A DNA stretch of 64,000 bases, taken from the NCBI GenBank assembly GCA_963709665.1, contig CAVPWU010000002.1:744001-808000 (forward strand), written 5' to 3'. The DNA is from DASZIT01 sp963709665. Its GTDB lineage: Bacteria; Actinomycetota; Acidimicrobiia; Acidimicrobiales; RAAP-2. Within the stretch, counting starts at the first letter, position 1. Each line of letters starts with the position of its first letter. This document shows positions 38,995-46,185 of the stretch, one piece after another. The translations under genes and the position numbers were made by a program. The notes beneath the pieces were generated by a model. It ran no database searches. It was not told the origin of the DNA and saw only the letters and a list, made by a program, of their open reading frames with translations.

Positions 38995-39954
38995 GTGGCT
39001 GACGACCGCGAGTTCGCATCCACCGGCGCCGAAGGCGCCCTCCGTGCCGACCGGTTCCCCGGACAGGCGGCGGTCAGCGAGTCGGTGGTGGCCCACCAGG
39101 CCCTGTCGCCGGACAGCGAGGAGCTGGCCGCCGCCCGCCCGCTGGGGGTGCTCTTCTGGATCTCCATCGGCTTCGTGGCGCTGGTGGTGGTCCTGGCCGT
39201 CATCGCCAACCTGCTGCCGCTCCCCAACCCCGACTTCCAGAACTACGAGGCGATCAACCTGGGGCCCAGCCTCCACCACGCCCTGGGCACCGACGACCTG
39301 GGACGCGACCTGTTGAGCCGCCTGATCTTCGGTGCCCGGGTCTCCCTGGTCGTGGGGTTCGGGTCGGTTCTCATCGGCATGCTCATCGGAGGCACCCTGG
39401 GGCTCATCTCCGGGGTCAAGGGCGGCCGGCTCGACCTCAGCCTCAACGCCGGCGCCTTCGTCATCCTGGCCTTCCCGGCCATCGTGGCCGTCATCGCGGT
39501 GGTGGCCTTCTGGGGGTCCAGCCTGTTCAAGATCACCATCATCATCGGGGTGGGGACCATCCCCGTCCTCTTCCGGGTGGTCCGTGCCTCGGCTCTGGCC
39601 TTCGCCAACCGCGACTTCGTGGTGGCCGCCCGCACCCTCGGCGCCACCACCACCCGGATCATCTTCCGGGAGATCCTCCCCAACGTGATCCCGGCGGCGG
39701 TCTCCTTCGGGCTGATCACCGTGGCCTCGGTCATCGTCCTCGAGGGGACCCTGGCCTTTCTGGGGCTCTCGGTCCCCCTCCCCACCCCGTCGTGGGGGAA
39801 CATGATCGCCGAGGGGACCTCCAACGGGAACCTCACCGCCAACCCGTGGATCCTGATCTGGCCATCCCTGGCCATGTTCCTCCTCCTCCTCTCCATCAAC
39901 CTGGTGGGCGACCGCCTCCGCCAGCGGTTCGACATCCGGGAGGGCCTGCTGTGA
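38995..39954 (+). CDS. dppC: Peptide/nickel-type ABC transporter permease (DppC-like)
   Basis: A 319-residue permease starting at GTG 38995. The N-terminal ~50 residues are cytoplasmic and include an ARPLGVLFWI entry to the first helix. The conserved HALGTDDLGRDLLSRLIFGA RVSL of the OppC/DppC subfamily follows, and the EAA loop is FVVAARTLGATTTRIIFREI LPN. The C-terminus has SVPLPTPSWGNMIAEGTSNG, also characteristic. The stop overlaps the first ATPase gene start (GTGA). Confidence 0.93.
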   Translation: MADDREFASTGAEGALRADRFPGQAAVSESVVAHQALSPDSEELAAARPLGVLFWISIGFVALVVVLAVIANLLPLPNPDFQNYEAINLGPSLHHALGTDDLGRDLLSRLIFGARVSLVVGFGSVLIGMLIGGTLGLISGVKGGRLDLSLNAGAFVILAFPAIVAVIAVVAFWGSSLFKITIIIGVGTIPVLFRVVRASALAFANRDFVVAARTLGATTTRIIFREILPNVIPAAVSFGLITVASVIVLEGTLAFLGLSVPLPTPSWGNMIAEGTSNGNLTANPWILIWPSLAMFLLLLSINLVGDRLRQRFDIREGLL

Positions 39955-41180
39955 GTCGCCGCCGGGCCGGCCCCTCCTCCACCCTCCAATTCCCCGACGT
40001 CGACGACGTCACCGCCAACCCCCTGCTGGTGGTGGACGACCTCCACACCGCCTTCAAGACCTCACGTGGCACGGTGCGGGCGGTGGACGGGGTCTCCCTG
40101 ACCGTCGACCGGGGCGAGACACTCGGGGTGGTCGGTGAGTCGGGCTCGGGGAAGACGGTGCTCTCCCGGTCGATCATGGGCCTCCTCCCCACCCGGGACG
40201 TGCTCCGCAGCGGCTCCGTGCGGTTCGCCGGCCACGAGATGACCACCCTGGAGCCCGCCGAGCTGCGCCAGGTGTGGGGCGCCCAGATGAGCATGATCTT
40301 CCAGGACCCGATGACCGCCCTCAACCCGGTGGTCCGGGTCGGGCGCCAGATCACCGAGTCGCTCCGCCTCCACCTCGACCTCGACCGCAAGGAGGCCGGT
40401 GCCACCGCCGTCGAGCTCCTCCGTTCGGTGGGCATCCCCTCCCCGGAGGAGCGGGTGCGCTGGTACCCCCACCAGCTGTCGGGTGGCATGCGCCAACGGG
40501 TGATGATCGCCATCGCCCTGGCCTGCGCCCCCCGCCTGGTGATGGCCGACGAGCCCACCACCGGTCTGGACGTCACCGTCCAGGCCCAGATCCTCGACCT
40601 CCTGGCCGACATGCAGCGTGAACGCCACATGGCCGTGATCCTGGTCACCCACGACCTCGGGGTGGTGGCCAAGCGAGCCGACCACATCGCCGTGATGTAC
40701 GCCGGCCGGATCGTGGAGCTGGCCCCCACCCGGACCCTCTTCGCCCACACCCGGATGCCCTACACCCGTGCCCTCATGGAGTCGATCCCCCGCCTCGCCC
40801 ACCAGAGCGGCACCCGGCTCCGGGCCATCGGTGGCCGGCCCCCCGACCTCATCCACCCCCCGCCGGGCTGCCGGTTCGCCCCCCGCTGCGCCCTGGCCCA
40901 GGACAAGTGCCGGAAGGAGGAGCCTCCGCTGCAGGCCGCCGAGACGCCCGACCACGTGTTCGCCTGCTGGTTCCCGTTGGCCGACGGTCAGTCGCTGGCC
41001 CCGGTGGCGACGTCGGTGGCGGTGACGGGTTCGGCCACGGGTTCGGCCACGGGTTCGGCCACCTCGAGCGGTTCGGACCCGGCGGGATCGGAAGGGCCGG
41101 CGGGATCGGAAGGGCCGGCGGGATCGGAAGGGCCGGCACCGGTTGCCTCCCCGGCCACCGACGACGGGACGACGGCATGA
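39951..41180 (+). CDS. dppD: Peptide-type ABC transporter ATP-binding protein (DppD-like) with repetitive C-terminal tail
   Basis: A 409-residue ATPase. GTG 39951 overlaps the permease stop. Walker A is GESGSGKTVLSRS, Q-loop FQDPMTALNP, signature LSGGMRQRVMIAIAL, Walker B RLVMADEPTTGLDVT and the H-loop LVTHDLGVVA. The C-terminal oligopeptide-transporter domain has the Cys-rich PPGCRFAPRCALAQDKC, which in some family members binds an iron-sulfur cluster. Beyond about residue 345 there is a ~60-residue low-complexity tail of TGSA and DPAGSEGPAGSEGP repeats, encoded by DNA tandem repeats, which is not part of the family. Works as the heterodimer partner of the next gene, with which it overlaps (ATGA). 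Confidence 0.93.
   Translation: MSRRRAGPSSTLQFPDVDDVTANPLLVVDDLHTAFKTSRGTVRAVDGVSLTVDRGETLGVVGESGSGKTVLSRSIMGLLPTRDVLRSGSVRFAGHEMTTLEPAELRQVWGAQMSMIFQDPMTALNPVVRVGRQITESLRLHLDLDRKEAGATAVELLRSVGIPSPEERVRWYPHQLSGGMRQRVMIAIALACAPRLVMADEPTTGLDVTVQAQILDLLADMQRERHMAVILVTHDLGVVAKRADHIAVMYAGRIVELAPTRTLFAHTRMPYTRALMESIPRLAHQSGTRLRAIGGRPPDLIHPPPGCRFAPRCALAQDKCRKEEPPLQAAETPDHVFACWFPLADGQSLAPVATSVAVTGSATGSATGSATSSGSDPAGSEGPAGSEGPAGSEGPAPVASPATDDGTTA
41025..41060 (+). repeat. 12-bp tandem repeat (3 copies) in the dppD tail
   Basis: ACGGGTTCGGCC is repeated exactly three times, encoding Thr-Gly-Ser-Ala units. In frame and within the low-complexity tail of the ATPase. Confidence 0.9.
41081..41134 (+). repeat. 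18-bp tandem repeat (3 copies) in the dppD tail
   Basis: GGCGGGATCGGAAGGGCC is repeated exactly three times, encoding AGSEGP units. Perfect identity between copies suggests recent expansion or gene-conversion-like maintenance. It starts 20 bp after the 12-bp repeat. Confidence 0.9.
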
Positions 41181-42205
41181 CCACCACCGCCGACGACGCC
41201 GCTGCCTCCGTCCTGCCCGACGCCGACGTGGTCCTGCACGTCGACCACCTGGTCGTGGAGTTCCGGAACGGCAAGCGGCGGGTCCAGGCCGTCTCCGACG
41301 TCAGCTTCGAGGTCCGCAGGGGTGAGACCCTGGGGCTGGTCGGTGAGTCCGGTTGCGGCAAGACCACCACCGGCCGCGCACTGGTGCAGGTCCAGCCGCC
41401 CACCAGCGGCACCGTGCGGTTCGAGGGCCAGGACCTGGGCAGCCTGTCCACCCGGGAGCTCCGGGCCACCCGGACCCGGATGCAGATGATCTTCCAGGAC
41501 CCCATCTCCTCGCTCAACCCCCGACGGCGGATCCGTGACATCGTCGCCGAGCCTCTCAACATCTGGGGTATCGGCACCGAGGAGGAGCGGGCCCAACGGG
41601 TCCGGAGCATGCTCGAGTCGGTCGGAATCGACTTCGACTCCGCCGCCGACCGTCGTCCGCAGGAGTTCTCCGGTGGCCAGTGCCAGCGCATCAGCATCGC
41701 CCGCGCCCTGATGGCCAATCCGTCCCTCCTCATCTGCGACGAGCCGGTCTCCGCCCTCGACGTCTCCGTGCAGGCCCAGATCCTCAACCTGCTGGCCGAC
41801 CTGAAGGCGGAGTTCGGCCTCACCATGGTCTTCATCGCCCACGATCTGGCCGTGGTGAAGAACGTCAGTGACCGGGTGGCGGTGATGTACCTGGGCAAGC
41901 TGGTGGAGCTGACCGGATCCGACGAGCTCTACCGCTCGCCGGCCCACCCTTACACCGAGGCGCTGATGGCCGCGATCCCGGAGCCGGACCCGGAGCACGT
42001 CTCGGACCACCAGGGGCTCTCCGGCGAGCTTCCCTCCCCGCTGAACCCGCCCTCGGGGTGCCGGTTCCGGACCCGGTGCCCGTACGCCCAGGACAAGTGC
42101 GCAGCTGAGGAACCGCCGCTGCGGGAGATCGCTCCCGGGCACCAGGTGGCCTGCCACTTCCCCCTGGGGACCTGGGAGGGGGCGGCGGAGCCTGCACCGG
42201 TCTGA
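41177..42205 (+). CDS. dppF: Peptide-type ABC transporter ATP-binding protein (DppF-like)
   Basis: A 342-residue ATPase starting at ATG 41177, overlapping the dppD stop. Walker A GESGCGKTTTGRAL, Q-loop FQDPISSLNPRRRI, signature FSGGQCQRISIARAL (with Gln-Cys after the glycines), Walker B LLICDEPVSALDVSVQ and H-loop FIAHDLAVVKNV. The C-terminal domain repeats the Cys motif (SGCRFRTRCPYAQDKC). With DppD it powers the importer. Two hairpins follow before the convergent rpsA gene. Confidence 0.94.
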   Translation: MTTTADDAAASVLPDADVVLHVDHLVVEFRNGKRRVQAVSDVSFEVRRGETLGLVGESGCGKTTTGRALVQVQPPTSGTVRFEGQDLGSLSTRELRATRTRMQMIFQDPISSLNPRRRIRDIVAEPLNIWGIGTEEERAQRVRSMLESVGIDFDSAADRRPQEFSGGQCQRISIARALMANPSLLICDEPVSALDVSVQAQILNLLADLKAEFGLTMVFIAHDLAVVKNVSDRVAVMYLGKLVELTGSDELYRSPAHPYTEALMAAIPEPDPEHVSDHQGLSGELPSPLNPPSGCRFRTRCPYAQDKCAAEEPPLREIAPGHQVACHFPLGTWEGAAEPAPV

Positions 42206-42206
42206 T

Positions 42207-42263
42207 CGTCCCCGCGGGGACGGCGCCGGACCGCCGACCCCGACCGGCGGGATCGAGCGGTCC
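42207..42263. terminator. Tandem hairpins between convergent dppF and rpsA
   Basis: CGTCCCC (42207-42213) pairs with GGGGACG (42216-42222), a compact palindrome right after the dppF stop. A second stem pairs GGACCGC (42228-42234) with GCGGTCC (42257-42263). No T-tract. They could stop transcription from both sides. Confidence 0.5.
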
Positions 42264-42286
42264 AGACCCGGCCGTCCGGGTGTCTG

Positions 42287-43852
42287 TCAGCTGGGGTCGG
42301 CGGGCTCCACCGGTGCGGCGGCCTCGGCCGGAGCCGGCGGGGCGGCCTCGGCGGCAGGAGCCTCCACGGGGGCGGGCGCCGGGGCCTCGGCGGGGGCGGC
42401 GGCCTCGACCGGGGAGGCCTCGGCCGGAACGGCGGCGGGGGCGGCGGCCTCCGGAGCTGGTGCCGTCTGCGCCGGAGCCTCGGCGGCCGGGGCGGCAGCA
42501 GCCTCGGCGCCCTCGGCGGGGGCTTCTCCGGCACCCTGCTCGGGGATGAAGTCGGCCCAGGCCGCCTGGGCCTCGGTCTCGGGGGTGAACTCGGTCTCGG
42601 CGTACTCGAAGGGGCCGATGTAGTTGCCCTCGGCGTCGTAGGCGTGCTCGCCGAACGCCTCCCGGTACTCCTCCGACACCTCGCCACCTTCGGCGGCCTG
42701 CTTGATGGAGAGACTGATCCGGCGGCGCTGGAGGTCGATGTCGATGATCTTCACCCACAGCTCCTCGCCGGGCGTGACGACCTGCTCGGGAAGGTCCACG
42801 TGGTGGACGGCCATCTCCGAGATGTGGACCAGACCCTCGATACCGTCGCCCACCTGGACGAAGGAACCGAAGGGCACCAGCTTGGTGATCCGGCCGTAGA
42901 CCAGCTCCCCGACCTGGTGGGAGTTGGCGAACTCCTGCCAGGGATCGGTCTGGGTGGCCTTGAGCGAGAGGGAGATCCGCTCCTTGGACAGGTCGACGTC
43001 GAGGACTTCCACGTCGATCTCGTCCCCGACCGCCACCACCGAGGAGGGGTGGTCGACGTGCTTCCACGACAGCTCGGACACGTGGACCAGGCCGTCCATG
43101 CCGCCCAGGTCGACGAAGGCCCCGAAATTGACCACCGAGGACACGGTGCCCCGACGGCGCTCGCCCGGCTTGAGGTTCTCGAGGAACTCGCCCCGCTGCT
43201 CCTTCTGGGTCTCCTCCAGCCATGCCCGGCGGGACAGGACGACGTTGTTCCGGTTCCGGTCGAGCTCGATGATCTTGGCCTCGATGGTCCTGCCCACGTA
43301 GGGCTGGAGCTCCCGGACCCGCCGCAGCTCCACCAGCGACGCCGGCAGGAACCCCCGCAGCCCGATGTCGACGATGAGACCGCCCTTCACCACCTCGATG
43401 ACCGGGCCGGTCACCACCTCGTCGGCCTCCTTCAGCTTCTCGATGGTGCCCCACGCGCGCTCGTACTGGGCGCGCTTCTTGGAGAGGATCAGCCGACCCT
43501 CCTTGTCCTCCTTCTGGAGGACCAGCGCCTCGATGGAGTCGCCCAGCGACACGATCTCCGAGGGGTCGACGTCGTTGCGGATGGAGAGCTCGCGCACCGG
43601 GACCACCCCCTCGGACTTGAAGCCGATGTCGAGGAGGACCTCGTCGCGGTCGATCTTGACCACGGTGCCCTGGACCAGGTCACCGTCCTCGAACTCGACG
43701 ATGGTGCCGGCCATGGCGTCCTCGAGGGAGGCGCCACCGAGGTCGTCCTCGGTGATCGAGCGGGGGACGTAGACCCCGTCCTCGTCGAAATGGCCCATGG
43801 CCTCGGGGGACAGGAGGGCGGGCCCTCCGGGTGCTGCAAGAAGGTCAGACAT
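42287..43852 (-). CDS. rpsA: 30S ribosomal protein S1
   Basis: A 521-residue protein with four S1 RNA-binding domains, as in actinobacteria: GTVVKIDRDEVLLDIGFKSE, GPVIEVVKGGLIVDIGLRG, GTVSSVVNFGAFVDLGGMDG and GRITKLVPFGSFVQVGDGIE, each followed by a VHISE-type closing strand. It binds mRNA and aids initiation on structured leaders. After residue ~435 comes an acidic stretch and an Ala/Pro/Glu-rich tail of ~75 residues (APAEAAAPVEPADPS at the end). Start ATG 43852 (MSDLLAAPGGPALLSPEAMG); an upstream in-frame ATG exists but extends into the leader. A promoter with TAGAAT lies ~95 nt upstream. Confidence 0.95.
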   Translation of the reverse strand: MSDLLAAPGGPALLSPEAMGHFDEDGVYVPRSITEDDLGGASLEDAMAGTIVEFEDGDLVQGTVVKIDRDEVLLDIGFKSEGVVPVRELSIRNDVDPSEIVSLGDSIEALVLQKEDKEGRLILSKKRAQYERAWGTIEKLKEADEVVTGPVIEVVKGGLIVDIGLRGFLPASLVELRRVRELQPYVGRTIEAKIIELDRNRNNVVLSRRAWLEETQKEQRGEFLENLKPGERRRGTVSSVVNFGAFVDLGGMDGLVHVSELSWKHVDHPSSVVAVGDEIDVEVLDVDLSKERISLSLKATQTDPWQEFANSHQVGELVYGRITKLVPFGSFVQVGDGIEGLVHISEMAVHHVDLPEQVVTPGEELWVKIIDIDLQRRRISLSIKQAAEGGEVSEEYREAFGEHAYDAEGNYIGPFEYAETEFTPETEAQAAWADFIPEQGAGEAPAEGAEAAAAPAAEAPAQTAPAPEAAAPAAVPAEASPVEAAAPAEAPAPAPVEAPAAEAAPPAPAEAAAPVEPADPS

Positions 43853-44171
43853 GAACTCGGTAGCTCGCTTTCCGGACAGGTTCCGACGGCCGTGCACGGC
43901 CATCGGGGTGAAGACAGGGGCCACGCAGGTGTGACCGGGGAGACATTCTAGCGGACCTGGTCCGACGGCCCGGCACGGCCCGGCCCGGGGCGGCCGGCTC
44001 CCCGGCCCCGACGGGCCCCCTTCCGGGCCGACCCGGTCGCCGGCCGGCGCCGTGGCCGATCGGGACGCCAGCGGAGGAACCCCCAGCGTGGGGGCGTGTC
44101 ACCGCCCGGGAGCGGGCGCGCCCCGTCACCAGTAGACACCGGGGCGGTGGCGGAAGAGACTGGACTGTGCG
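43853..44171. other. Divergent intergenic region upstream of rpsA, with a putative rpsA promoter
   Basis: About 320 bp without a gene. On the minus strand TAGAAT (43950-43945) is a good -10 match, giving a ~90-nt rpsA leader; the -35 is not clear. The rest is GC-rich with CCGG-type palindromes (around 43970-44060) and no recognisable RNA. The plus-strand promoter of the 231-residue unknown protein would also lie here, but none is obvious. Confidence 0.45.
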
Positions 44172-44867
44172 GTGCCGGGCGACGACCTGGGCCGGTGGAG
44201 GTGGGGGAACGAGGTGCGGGTATCGCGCGCGGTCACCGGTCAGATCAAGGAGGGGCAGATGGAGGCGGCGGTGGCCACTGCCGCCGAGGCGGCCTCCCTG
44301 GTCGGGCGGCACGGCGGCGAGGTGCGCTTCTTCATCGCCTCCGCCAGTGGCGACCAGGTCAACCAGACCCTCTTCTCCACCCAGTACGCCAGTCCGGTCG
44401 CCATGGGGGCGGCGTTCGACGCCATGCACAACGACCCCGAGCTGCAGGCCTTCGGGCTGAGGATGCAGGGCATCCTGAGCCCGACGGTGGTGATGTCCAC
44501 CACCATGGCCATCGAGCTGCCCACCGGTCACGAGCCCAAGCCGGGCCGGGGCTCCATCCTGGAGGTGCATGCCAGCAAGCCGCGCCCGGGGCGGATGCAG
44601 GAGTTCCTCGCCCAGGGGAAGGAGATCTGCGAGTTCGTGGAGGCCCATGGGGCGGTCAACGCCCAGGTGGTGCAGTTGACCTTCGCCGGCACCCAGAGCG
44701 GGATCACCGCCTGCGGATGGGAGGTGGAGAACTGGACGGCCCACGCCCACCTCGGGCAGGCCTGGTTCTCCGACGCCGGCGTCGACCTCCAGGCTCGTGC
44801 CGTGGCGCGCGACGCACCGGCCGTGGCGCTGAGCAGCACCCTCCTGAACGAGGTGCGCCTCTCCTAG
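44172..44867 (+). CDS. Hypothetical protein (231 aa)
   Basis: It starts at GTG 44172 (GTG 44217, VRVSRAV, is an alternative). The protein is soluble, with no signal sequence. Two similar-looking halves of alternating strands and helices (QIKEGQMEAAVATAAEAASL ... EVRFFIASASGDQ and SILEVHASKPRPGRMQEFLA ... VNAQVVQLTFAGTQ) suggest duplicated ferredoxin-like alpha/beta-barrel domains, such as in dimeric alpha-beta barrel or NIPSNAP-like proteins. The spacing from VEVHASKPRPGR to TACGWEVENW is like that of monooxygenase-type ABM domains. This is a fold guess only. It is followed 45 bp later by an enoyl-CoA hydratase gene on the same strand. Confidence 0.6.
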   Translation: MPGDDLGRWRWGNEVRVSRAVTGQIKEGQMEAAVATAAEAASLVGRHGGEVRFFIASASGDQVNQTLFSTQYASPVAMGAAFDAMHNDPELQAFGLRMQGILSPTVVMSTTMAIELPTGHEPKPGRGSILEVHASKPRPGRMQEFLAQGKEICEFVEAHGAVNAQVVQLTFAGTQSGITACGWEVENWTAHAHLGQAWFSDAGVDLQARAVARDAPAVALSSTLLNEVRLS

Positions 44868-44911
44868 CGTCGGGATGGACGGTGCCGGTCCGCAGCTGAG
44901 AAGCTGCGGCG

Positions 44912-45676
44912 ATGGGCGTGGAACCACTCGACAGCGGCGACGTCCTGGTGGACGTCGACGGGCCCGTCGCCACCGTGGTGCTCAATCGGCCCGCCAAGCG
45001 GAACGCCCTGACCCAGGACATGTACCGGATCCTGGCCGACACCCTCGAGGCTGCCGACGGCGACCTCGGCATCTCGGTGGTGACCATCACCGGGAGCGAG
45101 GGGGCCTTCACCGCCGGCAACGATCTGGCCGACTTCGCCTCGGCGGCCAGCCTCGACCAGACCGTCCGCTTCCTCGACGTCGTCTCCATCGTCCGGGTCC
45201 CGGTGGTGGCCGCCGTCAACGGGTTGGCCATCGGCGTGGGGCTCACCATGCTGCTCCACTGCGACCTCGTCTACGTGGAGCCGGAAGCCAAGCTCTCGGT
45301 ACCGTTCACCTCCCTCGGACTGGTGCCCGAGGCCGCCTCCAGCCTGCTGCTCCCCCGCCTGGTCGGACCCCGGCGCGCCGCCGAGCTGCTACTGACCGGC
45401 CGATCCCTCACCGGGGTGGAGGCCGCCGAGTGGGGGCTGTGCACCGGCACGGCCTCACCGGCTATCGAAGCCGCCCGGGCGGCCGCCCAGCAGCTGGCCG
45501 CCCTCCCTCCCCAGGCGCTGCGGACCACCAAGGCCCTGCTGCGCTCCGACGACCAGACGGTGGCCGGACGGATGAGCGAGGAGATGCGGGCGTTCTCCGC
45601 CGCCCTCCGGGGCACCGAGTTCGCCGAGGTGATGCAGGCCCGGTCGGAACGACGCCCACCCGTGTTCGGTCGGTAG
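44912..45676 (+). CDS. Enoyl-CoA hydratase/isomerase (crotonase) family protein
   Basis: A 254-residue crotonase-fold protein. VATVVLNRPAKRNALTQDMY starts the fold; the oxyanion-hole segments are GAFTAGNDLADFASAAS and VNGLAIGVGLTMLLHCDLVY. The acidic residue equivalent to the second catalytic glutamate is in GLVPEAASSLLLPRLVG. The place of the first catalytic glutamate is occupied differently (VPFTSLG), so a delta-isomerase-like activity is as likely as hydration. The C-terminus (ERRPPVFGR) is typical. It may act in fatty-acid or aromatic acyl-CoA degradation; neighbours give no further hint. Confidence 0.85.
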   Translation: MGVEPLDSGDVLVDVDGPVATVVLNRPAKRNALTQDMYRILADTLEAADGDLGISVVTITGSEGAFTAGNDLADFASAASLDQTVRFLDVVSIVRVPVVAAVNGLAIGVGLTMLLHCDLVYVEPEAKLSVPFTSLGLVPEAASSLLLPRLVGPRRAAELLLTGRSLTGVEAAEWGLCTGTASPAIEAARAAAQQLAALPPQALRTTKALLRSDDQTVAGRMSEEMRAFSAALRGTEFAEVMQARSERRPPVFGR

Positions 45677-45752
45677 CCGACCACGGCCGGAGCTCCCACC
45701 GGCAGCTAGGTGCCCGGGACCCCCGCCCCGGTGGTCCGACCCGGGGTCGAGC

Positions 45753-46154
45753 TCAGCCCCGGGGGCGCTCCAGGGCCAGCGGGTGGCTGGGCTGGTAGAG
45801 GCCGACCGACCCCCCACCGGGGAGGCTGATCATGGTGAGGGAGCCCCACCGCTCCTCGGTCACCGCCGAGCAGGTGACGCCCTTGGCCGCCAGGACGTCC
45901 ATCTCCGCCGCCAGGTCGTCGCACATCAGGTAGAGCTCGTGCGACGCCGGGCCACCGGTCGGATGGACGGCCACCTCCGCCGGCGGCAGGGCGAAGATCA
46001 GCCACCCATGGCCGGCGTCCACCGATCGCAGTCCGAGGACCTCGTCGAGGAACACCCGGTCGGCGTCGGCATCCTGGCTGTACAGGATGACGTGGGCCCC
46101 GAAGATCACGTCCACCCCCGGATCCCGCATTGCGGCCCGCACCGGGCCCCGCAT
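45753..46154 (-). CDS. VOC-superfamily (glyoxalase/bleomycin-resistance-like) protein
   Basis: A 133-residue protein: FGAHVILYSQDADADRVFLD EVLGL, GWLIFALPPAEVAVHPTGGP, ELYLMCDDLAAEMDVLAAKG and TMISLPGGGSVGLYQPSHP form the paired beta-alpha-beta-beta-beta units of the VOC fold. Candidate metal ligands are His in FGAHVI and Glu in HELYLM. Small stand-alone VOC proteins of this type usually lack a known substrate. It lies just downstream of polA on the same strand, 31 bp away. Confidence 0.8.
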   Translation of the reverse strand: MRGPVRAAMRDPGVDVIFGAHVILYSQDADADRVFLDEVLGLRSVDAGHGWLIFALPPAEVAVHPTGGPASHELYLMCDDLAAEMDVLAAKGVTCSAVTEERWGSLTMISLPGGGSVGLYQPSHPLALERPRG

Positions 46155-46185
46155 CCCGGGCCCACCCCCGGGACCCGCCGCCGCC

